From Firmicutes bacterium HGW-Firmicutes-10 (GTDB lineage: Bacteria > Bacillota_I > Bacilli_A > Erysipelotrichales > Erysipelotrichaceae), in NCBI GenBank assembly GCA_002841605.1, contig PHAF01000010.1, forward strand, positions 1 through 22,731: 22,731 nt of DNA, written 5' to 3'. This document shows, in pieces, positions 15,520 to 22,731 of the stretch (positions are counted from its first letter, which is position 1; each line of letters begins with the position of its first letter). The notes under the pieces are model-generated. The model was not told where the DNA came from. It worked only from the letters and a program-made list of their open reading frames with translations, and did not search any database. The position numbers and the translations under genes are program-made.

Positions 15520-16391
15520 GTATTTTCTTGCAAATCCTCTTAAGGAGTCTTGAAACCGGAAGTGTTTATGCACTTGCTTCCTTGGGTATCATCATCGTGT
15601 ACCGCACATCCAACATCACCAACTTTTCGCAGGGTGTTGTCAGTATGTTCAGCACCTTTGTGGTTACAGCATTGTTTATCAACACCGGAATGCCCCTATG
15701 GTTAGCCATCTTGGGTGGTGTTGCCAGTGCGATTACCATCGGTATTCTTATTGACTTGGTTGTCATTCGGCACACCAAAAAAGTATCGCCGGTCGCCAAA
15801 CAAATCATAACTTTGGGATTGATCATGGTCATACTTGGTGTTACACCACTATTCTTCGGTGTAGACCCTCTGACACTTCCAAGATTGATCAATGCCGGTG
15901 ACTTAAAAATCCTGGGTGCCAACATTTCCTATAACGGATTATTCAATATCGTGTTTGGATTGGTATTGATGTTTGTTTTATTCTATGTTCTTCAGAATAC
16001 CAAATGGGGTCTTGCGGTTCGCACGACCGCATCCAATGAGTATACGGCTCGTCTTATGGGGGTTCCCACTAAGACCGTCACAATGTTTGCCTGGGCCATT
16101 GCTGGTGTTCTTGGTGTATTCTCCGGAGTCATGGTCGCACCGATGACATCAGTCAGTCTGAACTTGATGGATCAGGTTCAAATCAATGCACTTATTGCCT
16201 GTGTTCTTGGCGGATTTCAGACATTCTACGGTCCGATATTCGCAGCCTATCTGATTGGAATCAGTGCAAACCTACTATCTTATTATGTTTCTTCCGTATG
16301 GGGCGGACAAATCTTGTATATCGTAATCCTGGCTTTCTTGATCTTCAGGCCGCACGGCTTGTTTGGTAAGAAAATCGTTAAGAAAGTGTAG
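15516..16391 (+). CDS. livH: Branched-chain amino acid-type ABC transporter permease, LivH family
   Basis: This is a 291-residue inner-membrane permease with about eight hydrophobic spans. LivH-family marks are the N-terminal SLETGSVYALASLGIIIVYRT, the NFSQG motif near 36-40, the cytoplasmic RTTASNEYTARLMGVP loop that contacts the ATPase, and the C-terminal FRPHGLFGKK. The ATG at 15516 overlaps the FabH-like stop and has GGGGAGA six bases before it. It pairs with the LivM-like gene six bases downstream. The Liv family carries branched-chain amino acids, but members also carry amides, urea and aromatic or short organic acids. The surrounding CoA enzymes argue for a carboxylic acid or related ligand. 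Confidence 0.93.
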   Translation: MSIFLQILLRSLETGSVYALASLGIIIVYRTSNITNFSQGVVSMFSTFVVTALFINTGMPLWLAILGGVASAITIGILIDLVVIRHTKKVSPVAKQIITLGLIMVILGVTPLFFGVDPLTLPRLINAGDLKILGANISYNGLFNIVFGLVLMFVLFYVLQNTKWGLAVRTTASNEYTARLMGVPTKTVTMFAWAIAGVLGVFSGVMVAPMTSVSLNLMDQVQINALIACVLGGFQTFYGPIFAAYLIGISANLLSYYVSSVWGGQILYIVILAFLIFRPHGLFGKKIVKKV

Positions 16392-16397
16392 GCGAAT

Positions 16398-17414
16398 ATG
16401 AAAAAAATAAACTTTCTGAAAAACCCATACGTTCAATTTATTCTATTTGGCCTGGTATTGGCAACATTGCCAATCATGGCTCAGACATTTCCGTTTGTAA
16501 AATCGGGGTACATTATTACGATCGGCGGAACGTTGATATACGCTATCGCCGCATTGGGCTTAAATTTGTTGTTAGGGTACTCAGGACTGATATCCTTGGG
16601 TACAGCAGGATTTATGGGTTTAGCCGCCTATATATCCGCATACCTGACGGTTGACTTGGGTTGGCCGTTTCTGGCTTCGATGGCTGTAGCGGTCATCATA
16701 CCTACGATTATCGGAATTCTGGTAGGATTGGTTTCTTTGAAAATTGAAGGAATGTATCTGGCAATCGCTACATTAGCGGTTTCGGAAGTAATCCGGAAAA
16801 CATTTGAAGAATTTGATACCTTCACCAATGGTTTCAGTGGTAAAGCCGCTAAGTTTCCGTCATTTTTCAATATATCACTTGATCGGGCATCAACGTACTA
16901 TCTGATTGTCATTGTGATGGTTCTGGTGATGATTCTGATGTACAACATGGTCAACGGTCAGTTGGGTCGGGCATTGAATGCGATGCGCGGAAGTGAAGCT
17001 GCTTCTCAGGCCATGGGCGTCAATCTGTTGAAATATCGTTTGATTGCATTTGCGTTTGCGACAGCATTTGCGGCATTGTCCGGCGTGCTTTATGTTCACT
17101 TTGTGCGCTACAGTTATCCTTCGATCTGGTCATTGAAACTTTCTTTGGATTTTCTGGCAATGATCATCATTGGCGGATTGCGTTCGATTTACGGTACGAT
17201 CATCGGAGCTTTCATTATATTTGCGGTCCCGGACATCTTTTTGAAGCAAATTCCTTACTTTAATCAGTTGTCATATATGTTTAACGGGATATTGATCATT
17301 TTGGTCATCATGTTCTACCCCAATGGAATCGTTAATTTGCGCTACGACATCAAGAAATGGTGGAATAAGATTTTTAGCAGAAAGGGGAAGTTGAATAATG
17401 ATGTTGGAAAATGA
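16398..17414 (+). CDS. livM: Branched-chain amino acid-type ABC transporter permease, LivM family
   Basis: This 338-residue permease is the partner of the LivH-like protein. It has the LivM signature IYAIAALGLNLLLGYSGLISLGTAGFMGLAAY-type N-terminal half, a GRALNAMRGSEAASQAMGVN cytoplasmic coupling loop near 195-214, and the C-terminal MFYPNGIVNL. About eight or nine hydrophobic spans are visible, with a short basic tail. The ribosome site is weak (AGGCGA), so translation is probably coupled to livH. Its 3' end overlaps the next ATPase gene by 17 bases. The length is standard for the family. Confidence 0.93.
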   Translation: MKKINFLKNPYVQFILFGLVLATLPIMAQTFPFVKSGYIITIGGTLIYAIAALGLNLLLGYSGLISLGTAGFMGLAAYISAYLTVDLGWPFLASMAVAVIIPTIIGILVGLVSLKIEGMYLAIATLAVSEVIRKTFEEFDTFTNGFSGKAAKFPSFFNISLDRASTYYLIVIVMVLVMILMYNMVNGQLGRALNAMRGSEAASQAMGVNLLKYRLIAFAFATAFAALSGVLYVHFVRYSYPSIWSLKLSLDFLAMIIIGGLRSIYGTIIGAFIIFAVPDIFLKQIPYFNQLSYMFNGILIILVIMFYPNGIVNLRYDIKKWWNKIFSRKGKLNNDVGK

Positions 17415-18222
17415 GATGCTGTCAATTGAAGGTTTGTCGATTGCTTTCGGCGGATTAAAGGCTGTAGACAATCTATCGTTTTCTATCAAAGAAAGAGAAA
17501 TCTTCGGATTGATCGGGCCTAACGGTGCCGGCAAGACGACCGTATTTAACTGTATAACACAATTTTATAAACCGAATGCAGGCTCGCTTCTCTTTCGTGA
17601 TCGAAACGGCGAAGTTACAGAACTTACAAAGCATAAGGTGCATGAAATCATCAAACTGGGATTGGTTCGTACCTTTCAAAACGTCGAGCTGATCCGTGAG
17701 CTGAGTCTGATTGACAATGTCTTGGTCGGTGGACACATCGATTTTAAATCAACGGTGTTTGAACAGGCATTAAAACTGCCGCGTGCCGTTAAAGAAGAAA
17801 AAGCGCTTAGAAAAGAAGCAGAAGATATCTTGCGCAGGTTAGGTATATACGAGCGAAAAGACATGATTGCTTTTGGTCAGCCTTATGGAATCTTGAAAAA
17901 AGTTGAATTTGCCCGCACACTGATGTGCCGTCCGAAGCTGATCATATTGGATGAACCCGCAGCCGGATTAAATGATGTTGAAACCCTTCAGCTGGCTCAA
18001 ATGATCCGTCAGATCCGCGATGAGTTTCAATGTTCGATCTTATTGGTTGAACATGATATGCGCTTGGTCATGGATGTGTGTGATCGGATTTGTGCCATTA
18101 ACTTTGGACAATTCTTGGCTATCGGCAGTGCTAAGGAAATTCAACGCAATCCGGCCGTTCAGTTAGCATACCTTGGAAGCAGTGAGGATGAAGAACATGA
18201 AAAAGACAGCACTGTACATTAA
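17398..18222 (+). CDS. livG: Liv-type ABC transporter ATP-binding protein, LivG family
   Basis: This 274-residue importer ATPase shows Walker A GPNGAGKT (40-47), Q-loop Gln94 (RTFQN), Walker B LIILDEPAAGLN (181-192) and switch His219. The signature loop reads QPYGILKKVEFARTL instead of LSGGQ, a variant known in LivG proteins. A C-terminal tail rich in Asp and Glu (about 261-274) is encoded where the gene overlaps the start of livF. AAGGGGAAG lies seven bases before ATG 17398; the next codon is also ATG. Together with livF it powers the LivH/LivM channel. Confidence 0.93.
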   Translation: MMLENEMLSIEGLSIAFGGLKAVDNLSFSIKEREIFGLIGPNGAGKTTVFNCITQFYKPNAGSLLFRDRNGEVTELTKHKVHEIIKLGLVRTFQNVELIRELSLIDNVLVGGHIDFKSTVFEQALKLPRAVKEEKALRKEAEDILRRLGIYERKDMIAFGQPYGILKKVEFARTLMCRPKLIILDEPAAGLNDVETLQLAQMIRQIRDEFQCSILLVEHDMRLVMDVCDRICAINFGQFLAIGSAKEIQRNPAVQLAYLGSSEDEEHEKDSTVH

Positions 18223-18916
18223 GGGGTTAAAGGTTCGCTATGGGGCGATCGAGGCATTAAAAGGTATTGATATGGAAGTCTTGGAAGGTGATGTCGTTGC
18301 GATTCTAGGTGCTAATGGTGCCGGAAAAACCACAACACTTCGAACGATTTCCGGATTGATCGAACCGGCGGAAGGCAGTATCCTGTTTTACAATCAGGAA
18401 ATTGGTAAGTTAGAGCCAAACAAAATCGCTCAGATGGGAATTGCTCAATCGCCGGAAGGACGTCAAGTCTTCCGTGATCTGACAGTTGAGGAAAATCTGA
18501 AAGTTGGCGCATTTACCGTAAAGGATAAGAAAAAAGTCGCTGAGTCGTTTGAACGGGTTTATCGTTATTTCCCGGTGTTGAAGGAACGCAAGAACCAGAT
18601 TGCCTCTACATTGTCAGGCGGTGAGCAGCAAATGCTTGCGATTGCCCGGGCACTGATGAGTCATCCGAAAATCTTGCTTCTAGATGAACCATCCCTGGGT
18701 CTGGCTCCATTGATCATCCGCGATATCATGAATATCGTTCGAGAAATCAAAAATGAAGGAACGACGGTCATCATCGTCGAGCAAAATGCGGCACAAACGC
18801 TCAAAGTGGCGGATTATGCCTATGTTTTGGAATTAGGGACCATCAGCACACATGGTCCGGCAGAGATTTTAAAGAATGATCCAAAGCTGATCGAAGCTTA
18901 TTTAGGGTCACATTAA
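18197..18916 (+). CDS. livF: Liv-type ABC transporter ATP-binding protein, LivF family
   Basis: This is the second importer ATPase, 239 residues, typical LivF length. It has Walker A GANGAGKT (38-45), the LivF stretch SPEGRQVFRDLTVEENL (85-101), signature LSGGEQQ (139-145), Walker B LLLDEPSLGLAP (160-171), and VEQN at the switch position as usual for LivF. I chose ATG 18197 with GAGG nine bases upstream; ATG 18188 and TTG 18173 are in frame but overlap the ribosome site or lie further inside livG. The overlap with livG is 26 bases. The stop at 18914-18916 lies within a short repeat region that leads to the binding-protein gene. Confidence 0.93.
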   Translation: MKKTALYIKGLKVRYGAIEALKGIDMEVLEGDVVAILGANGAGKTTTLRTISGLIEPAEGSILFYNQEIGKLEPNKIAQMGIAQSPEGRQVFRDLTVEENLKVGAFTVKDKKKVAESFERVYRYFPVLKERKNQIASTLSGGEQQMLAIARALMSHPKILLLDEPSLGLAPLIIRDIMNIVREIKNEGTTVIIVEQNAAQTLKVADYAYVLELGTISTHGPAEILKNDPKLIEAYLGSH

Positions 18917-18945
18917 CATGGTATTAATGCATAAGGCATTAACAT
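18911..18945. repeat. Short inverted and direct repeats between livF and the binding-protein gene
   Basis: TTAATGC (18924-18930) and GCATTAA (18936-18942) are a perfect seven-base inverted repeat. CATTAACAT occurs at 18911-18919 and again at 18937-18945, and CATTAA (18911-18916) can alternatively pair with TTAATG (18924-18929). No T-run follows, so it is not a simple terminator. It could be an RNA element or a protein site. Confidence 0.5.
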
Positions 18946-18961
18946 ACAAGGAGGAAAAGTG

Positions 18962-20176
18962 ATGTTTAAGAAATTATTAGCTCTTCTGGCAGTTGTACTA
19001 GTAACGGCGTCTTTAGCCGCATGTCAACCTGCAGTAGTAGAAGAAGCAGCTCAAGGTGTTACCGACACAGAAATCTTAATTGCTAACTGTGCGGCAACTT
19101 CCGGTGCATTTGCTCCGGTCGGCGTTCCGTTTATTGCTGGGATTGAAGCTTATTTGAAAGTTCTAAATGATGCCGGCGGTATCAATGGACGTAAAGTACG
19201 TTTCTTACACCAAGATGACGAATTTGATCCGATTAAAGGTAAAGCATGCTTACAGACGATGGTTGAAGATGAAAAAGTATTTGCAATCGTCGGCCACTTC
19301 GGTACACCGGTTGTTGGTGCTACCTTGGAAGATTTAAAAGATTATGGTATTCCGGCAGTTTATTTTGCTACCGGTATCGGTCAGTTGTATAATGATAAAG
19401 CAGAAGGCCGCGATCGCGGAATCATGCCTGTACAACCGATTTACAGAACTGAAGGCCAGATCATGGTCGCACGTGCTGTTGCCCTTTCCGATGCTAAGAA
19501 AATTGGTGTTATTTATACCAATGATGATGCAGGTAAGGACTTATTGTGGGGAGCACAAAAACAAGCAACAGCTTTAGGTTTGACATTGGTTGAAGCTCAA
19601 GTCACCGCAGGCGCAACAGATGTTTCCGCCGCAGTTACAACAATCAAAGAAGCTAACGTTGATTTCATTATCGGTGCTGCTATTCAAGCAACCATCGGTA
19701 CGATCGTTAAAGAATTGGCTGCTCAAGGCGTTGACAAAGATGTCATTACGACTTATGTTAACGTTGCTCCGACAATTGCAGGACAATTCGAAAACGAAAT
19801 CGCCGGCAAATTTGATGTTTACGGTAATGGATGGGTATCTTTCGAAGGAGACCGCATGGCTGAGCTGCAAAAATTCGCAGCAGCAGCTCCGGATTATGCT
19901 TCAAACGCATTTGCTATGACGGGTTGGATCGCAGCTCACTTCTTCACTGAAGGCTTGCGTCGCTTAGCAGCTGATGAAGTCATCACTTGGGAAAAATACA
20001 TGGATGCTATGGAATCAGCACCTATTCAAAACCCATTTGGCGGAGAAATTGATTTCGGCAACGGTTTGCGTGCCGGTACTCAAGAGATGAACCTTTCTAA
20101 AGTCGATCCTACTGCTCCTACGAAGTGGGCAGTTGTCGATGGTTTAAAATCAATCGATTCATTGTTAGGAAAATAA
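18962..20176 (+). CDS. Liv-type ABC transporter substrate-binding lipoprotein
   Basis: This 404-residue protein has a lipoprotein signal peptide: positive MFKK, a hydrophobic core, and the lipobox SLAAC with Cys21 as the lipidated residue. The mature part is a type I periplasmic-binding-protein fold of the LivJ/LivK family, seen in GVTDTEILI, the LNDAGGINGRKVRFLHQDDEFDP stretch (68-90, given here by its position) and repeated alpha/beta units. It captures the ligand outside the membrane and delivers it to LivH/LivM. AAGGAGG lies seven bases or so before ATG 18962; a GTG one codon earlier is also possible. A strong hairpin follows the gene. The ligand cannot be read from sequence; neighbours suggest an acid or acyl compound rather than leucine. 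Confidence 0.92.
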   Translation: MFKKLLALLAVVLVTASLAACQPAVVEEAAQGVTDTEILIANCAATSGAFAPVGVPFIAGIEAYLKVLNDAGGINGRKVRFLHQDDEFDPIKGKACLQTMVEDEKVFAIVGHFGTPVVGATLEDLKDYGIPAVYFATGIGQLYNDKAEGRDRGIMPVQPIYRTEGQIMVARAVALSDAKKIGVIYTNDDAGKDLLWGAQKQATALGLTLVEAQVTAGATDVSAAVTTIKEANVDFIIGAAIQATIGTIVKELAAQGVDKDVITTYVNVAPTIAGQFENEIAGKFDVYGNGWVSFEGDRMAELQKFAAAAPDYASNAFAMTGWIAAHFFTEGLRRLAADEVITWEKYMDAMESAPIQNPFGGEIDFGNGLRAGTQEMNLSKVDPTAPTKWAVVDGLKSIDSLLGK

Positions 20177-20187
20177 TTATTACATAC

Positions 20188-20212
20188 ATGCGGGAGAGTT
20201 TCTCTCCCGCAT
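20188..20212 (+). other. Strong intercistronic stem-loop without a T-run
   Basis: ATGCGGGAGAG (20188-20198) pairs perfectly with CTCTCCCGCAT (20202-20212) around a three-base loop. No run of T follows, and the next ribosome site begins ten bases later. It is better explained as an mRNA-stabilising or processing hairpin, or a weak attenuator, than as a full terminator. Confidence 0.75.
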
Positions 20213-20231
20213 ATTCCATGTGGAGGGTGCT

Positions 20232-21533
20232 ATGAACTATTCAAACAAAGTGATCTCAGTAGAAAAAGCATTGGATTTAGTAAAGTCAAAAGACGTCATC
20301 GTAACCGGACTGGGTGCCGGGGAAGCACATGACTTTTTGATGCAGTTACACACGATTGCGGATCGTATCGACGATGTGACCGTAACCAACTGTTTGCCAA
20401 TGTCAGATTTCCCATTTATGAAGGAAGAATTTAAAGATAAGTTTTTTGTGGATGGGTGGTTTTACTCACCGGCATTGCGCAAAGCACACAAAAACGGCAA
20501 TATCTCTTTTATTCCCAATCACTTGCATTTAGCAGGCGTTAAGAGGCTTGATTTTGTCAAGCCGAGTATTTACGTAGGCAGTTGCAGTGCAGTGGACAAA
20601 CACGGGTTTGTTTCTTTATCAACCGGAAATACCTATGAGAAGCGGATGATTGAGGCCGCAGATTTGGTTATTTTGGAAGTGAATCCGAATATGCCGAAGA
20701 CTTATGGTGATTTGGAAGTGCATATCAACGATATCGACTTTGTGATTGAAGCAAGTTATCCGGTCCCCGTCCTTCCGGAAGCACCGGTCAATGATAAGGA
20801 CTTGAAAATTGGTCAGTACATCGCTGATTTTGTCAATGACGGTGATTGCATCCAGTTTGGTATCGGGGGAATCCCTAATGCCGTCGCCAATGCTCTTGTA
20901 GATAAAAAGGACTTGGGTGTTCATACGGAAATGCTTACGACGGGATTGATGAAACTGGCAAAATCCGGCGTTGTCAATGGATCGAAAAAATCCTTGCATC
21001 GCGGTAAAATGGTTTGTACCTTTGCTTTGGGATCGGCGGAGTTGTATGACTTTATCGATCAAAATCCCTCAGTCATGATTTTAGATGGAAATTACGTCAA
21101 TGATCCGCATATAATCGGCTTAAATGACAATCAGATATCGATCAACACGACCTTGGAAATTGATTTGACCGGTCAATGCTGTTCAGAATCCATCGGCTCC
21201 GTACAATTTAGTGGTACAGGTGGTCAGGCAGATACGGCGATCGGTGCTCAAAAGGCAAAAAACGGTAAGTCGTTTATTGCTCTTTACTCAACGGCCATGG
21301 TCAAAGATGCCACCGGCGAACGTGTCGAGATTTCGAAAATCGTTCCTCAGTTGAAACTGGGTGCGGCGGTCACATTGTCTCGCAACGATGTCGACTATGT
21401 GGTTACAGAGTATGGTGTTGCTTCATTGCGTGGTACCAATATCCGTCAACGTGTTGAGCGTCTGATTGAAATCTCTCACCCGAAGTTTAGAGATGAACTT
21501 TATGCTCAAGCAAAGGAAATCGGTATCATCTGA
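20232..21533 (+). CDS. Acetyl-CoA hydrolase/CoA-transferase family protein (4-hydroxybutyrate or butyrate CoA-transferase-like)
   Basis: This 433-residue protein belongs to the single-chain CoA-transferase family that includes 4-hydroxybutyrate and butyryl-CoA:acetate CoA-transferases. Family marks are the IQFGIGGIPNAVA loop (207-219), LGVHTEML (228-235) with Glu233 as the probable catalytic glutamate, the FSGTGGQADTAIGA CoA-binding loop, and YVVTEYGVASLRG near the end. It would transfer CoA, probably from acetyl-CoA, to a carboxylic acid in the cytoplasm. This fits activation of an acid brought in by the importer encoded just upstream, releasing acetate. GGAGG is five bases before the ATG. 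Its stop overlaps the next gene start (TGATG). The acceptor is unknown, and acetyl-CoA hydrolysis is an alternative. Confidence 0.88.
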   Translation: MNYSNKVISVEKALDLVKSKDVIVTGLGAGEAHDFLMQLHTIADRIDDVTVTNCLPMSDFPFMKEEFKDKFFVDGWFYSPALRKAHKNGNISFIPNHLHLAGVKRLDFVKPSIYVGSCSAVDKHGFVSLSTGNTYEKRMIEAADLVILEVNPNMPKTYGDLEVHINDIDFVIEASYPVPVLPEAPVNDKDLKIGQYIADFVNDGDCIQFGIGGIPNAVANALVDKKDLGVHTEMLTTGLMKLAKSGVVNGSKKSLHRGKMVCTFALGSAELYDFIDQNPSVMILDGNYVNDPHIIGLNDNQISINTTLEIDLTGQCCSESIGSVQFSGTGGQADTAIGAQKAKNGKSFIALYSTAMVKDATGERVEISKIVPQLKLGAAVTLSRNDVDYVVTEYGVASLRGTNIRQRVERLIEISHPKFRDELYAQAKEIGII

Positions 21534-22351
21534 TGGCAACATTTCAGTTTGGTGAATACTCCGTCTATTATGAATCTTATGGTGAGGGGAAACCGCTTAT
21601 CATTTTAAATGGCATCATGATGTCAACGGTCAGTTGGCAGTCATTTGTCAAATCATTCAGTCAGTACAATCGGTTGATTTTGGTCGATATGCTCGATCAA
21701 GGGAATTCCAGTAAATTGTTCGGTAAAACGTATGATCAGTCTTTGCAGGTTGAGGTCATCAAAGCTTTGGTTGACCATCTGAAACTGGATAAGGTTTATC
21801 TGTTTGGAATATCTTACGGTGGTGAAGTTGCGATGAAATTTGCGCTTACTTATCAAGAGAGGGTTGAGAGGTTACTGTTGTTCAATACGACCGCCAAAAC
21901 TTCGCCTTGGTTGCGTGAAATCGGTTATGCCTGGAATAAAGCCGCTTCGGATGGCGAAGCTTATTATTCAACCACGATCCCAACCATTTATTCGCCGCAG
22001 TTTTTTACAAAAAATGCAGCTTGGATCGAACAACGGAAGAGCATTCTTATTCCGCTTTTCAGTAATCCGGCATTTACCGATGCGATGATCCGCTTGACCA
22101 ACAGCGCAGAATTTCATGATGTGGAGAAGGATATTCATAAAATAGCAGTACCGACATTGATTGTCGGCTGTGAGAATGATTACATCACACCACCGGTAGA
22201 ACAGCATTTTTTAGCCCGCCATATATCTGAATCTCAACTTGTGATCATACCTGATTCCGGTCATGCATCTATGTATGAGAAACCATATTTGTTTACTTCC
22301 CTGGTTTTGGGATATGTACTGGCAGACCACGTAACATTTAAGATAGGATAG
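21533..22351 (+). CDS. Alpha/beta hydrolase (second of two in the operon)
   Basis: This 272-residue alpha/beta hydrolase has the nucleophile elbow GISYGG (Ser94), a probable acid Asp216 in ENDYITP, and His244 in DSGHAS. The oxyanion loop has LNGIM (25-29), with Asn where HG is usual. No signal peptide is seen. Its ATG overlaps the CoA-transferase stop by one base (TGATG), a classic coupling arrangement. It is only broadly similar to the first hydrolase at 13580, so it is not a recent tandem copy. Likely roles are ester, thioester or lactone hydrolysis of a pathway intermediate. It is the last gene of the run; the TetR promoter begins five bases after its stop. Confidence 0.84.
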   Translation: MATFQFGEYSVYYESYGEGKPLIILNGIMMSTVSWQSFVKSFSQYNRLILVDMLDQGNSSKLFGKTYDQSLQVEVIKALVDHLKLDKVYLFGISYGGEVAMKFALTYQERVERLLLFNTTAKTSPWLREIGYAWNKAASDGEAYYSTTIPTIYSPQFFTKNAAWIEQRKSILIPLFSNPAFTDAMIRLTNSAEFHDVEKDIHKIAVPTLIVGCENDYITPPVEQHFLARHISESQLVIIPDSGHASMYEKPYLFTSLVLGYVLADHVTFKIG

Positions 22352-22355
22352 TTCA

Positions 22356-22384
22356 TTGTCATAATTGATGCATCATGATATTAT
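22356..22384 (+). promoter_or_regulatory. Predicted promoter of the TetR-family gene
   Basis: TTGTCA (22356-22361) and TATTAT (22379-22384) are separated by exactly 17 bases. Its position immediately after the hydrolase stop suggests the regulator is transcribed independently as well as by read-through. Confidence 0.65.
22366..22375. promoter_or_regulatory. Palindrome in the TetR promoter spacer, candidate autoregulatory site
   Basis: TGATGCATCA is a perfect ten-base palindrome between the -35 and -10 boxes. Binding there would block the promoter, as is common for TetR-family autorepression. It does not match the operator candidates near 11450 and 11575. Confidence 0.4.
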
Positions 22385-22408
22385 AGGTGCAGCCATAGGA
22401 GTGTGTGT

Positions 22409-22731
22409 ATGCAATCATTAGTAAATCAACCCAAAACAAAACGAGGTCAGGCAACGTTGGATCGATTGACCAACGCGGCTGAGCAATTGTTTTATAAAAA
22501 GGGCTATCACGGGACATCCATCAATGATATAACGGGACTGGCTAATGTTGCTCCCGGGACTTTCTATATTTATTTTGAGGACAAGATGAGTTTGTACTGT
22601 TATTTGTTATTACAATACAGCCATCGCATCCGTATGCATATTGCCAAAGAAGTCAAGAAAAGTTCTTCACGTAAAGATGCGGAGCGTGCGGGTCTAAAAG
22701 CTTTCCTTCATTTCATTAATGATCATAAGCA
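22409..22731 (+). CDS. TetR/AcrR-family transcriptional regulator (3' end cut by window edge)
   Basis: 107 residues are visible before the window ends. The N-terminal DNA-binding domain is clear: TLDRLTNAAEQLFYKKGYHGTSINDITGLANVAPGTFYIYFEDK, with the helix-turn-helix at about 37-56 and the family-typical TFYIYF. The ligand-binding domain is mostly outside the window. AGGAG lies seven bases before the ATG. It follows the CoA/importer operon on the same strand with its own promoter, so it is the natural candidate regulator of that operon, perhaps responding to an acyl-CoA or to the imported acid. That role is inferred from position only. Confidence 0.9.
   Translation, partial: MQSLVNQPKTKRGQATLDRLTNAAEQLFYKKGYHGTSINDITGLANVAPGTFYIYFEDKMSLYCYLLLQYSHRIRMHIAKEVKKSSSRKDAERAGLKAFLHFINDHK

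Noticed and set aside
17878..17925. Apparent loss of the LSGGQ signature in the LivG ATPase
   Set aside because: The PYGxxK version is a known variant in LivG proteins; other ATPase motifs are intact, so the protein should be functional.
20188..20212. Treating the hairpin after the binding-protein gene as a full terminator
   Set aside because: No T-run follows and the next gene has no visible promoter, so transcription very likely continues.
20619..21062. A minus-strand open frame of about 147 codons inside the CoA-transferase gene
   Set aside because: It is antisense to conserved catalytic sequence and its translation shows no family features.

Overview
The window looks like a piece of chromosome from a moderately low-GC, Gram-positive-type bacterium (Bacillota, or a relative such as the Erysipelotrichales or Acholeplasmatales). 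The support is strong AGGAGG-type ribosome sites, sigma-A-like promoters, CcpA-type cre boxes, a PRD-type PTS regulator (MtlR), a PASTA protein and lipobox lipoprotein export. TGA is used as a stop, so this is not a Mycoplasma-type code. Lineage is inferred from gene style only. No phage genes, insertion sequences, tRNA, rRNA or CRISPR arrays were seen.

Left part (1-2246, + strand): the tail of an unrecognised gene, an M20 amidohydrolase, and a NYN/LOTUS putative ribonuclease, apparently one operon ending in a terminator. Next (2298-3749) is a single-gene mannitol PTS unit (mtlA, EIICB) with a promoter whose spacer contains a cre box. From 3751 to 7399 there is a three-gene membrane module: a MacB/FtsX-type ABC permease, its ATPase, and a single-pass protein with six predicted PASTA repeats. 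It is preceded by an 11-bp tandem repeat. The mannitol genes then resume with mtlR and mtlF (7465-10082). No mannitol-1-phosphate dehydrogenase gene is present in the window.

Middle (10088-11619): ackA (acetate kinase) lies on the minus strand, convergent with mtlF across a bidirectional terminator and divergent from the large right-hand operon. The ackA/thiolase intergenic region carries two face-to-face promoters, a perfect cre box between them, and two related palindromes, one at each predicted transcription start.

Right part (11620-22351, + strand): an eleven-gene run with short gaps or overlaps. The order is thiolase, FabG-like dehydrogenase, alpha/beta hydrolase, FabH-like condensing enzyme, a complete Liv-type ABC importer (two permeases, two ATPases, lipoprotein binding protein), an acetyl-CoA hydrolase/CoA-transferase family protein, and a second alpha/beta hydrolase. 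A TetR-family regulator follows with its own promoter and runs off the window end. I read this as an importer coupled to CoA-thioester chemistry, probably for a small carboxylic acid, keto acid or ester. The thiolase would yield acetyl-CoA, and the divergent ackA could make ATP from acetyl phosphate. The substrate is unknown, and I do not recognise this exact set as a named pathway. It is the best candidate in the window for an undescribed system.
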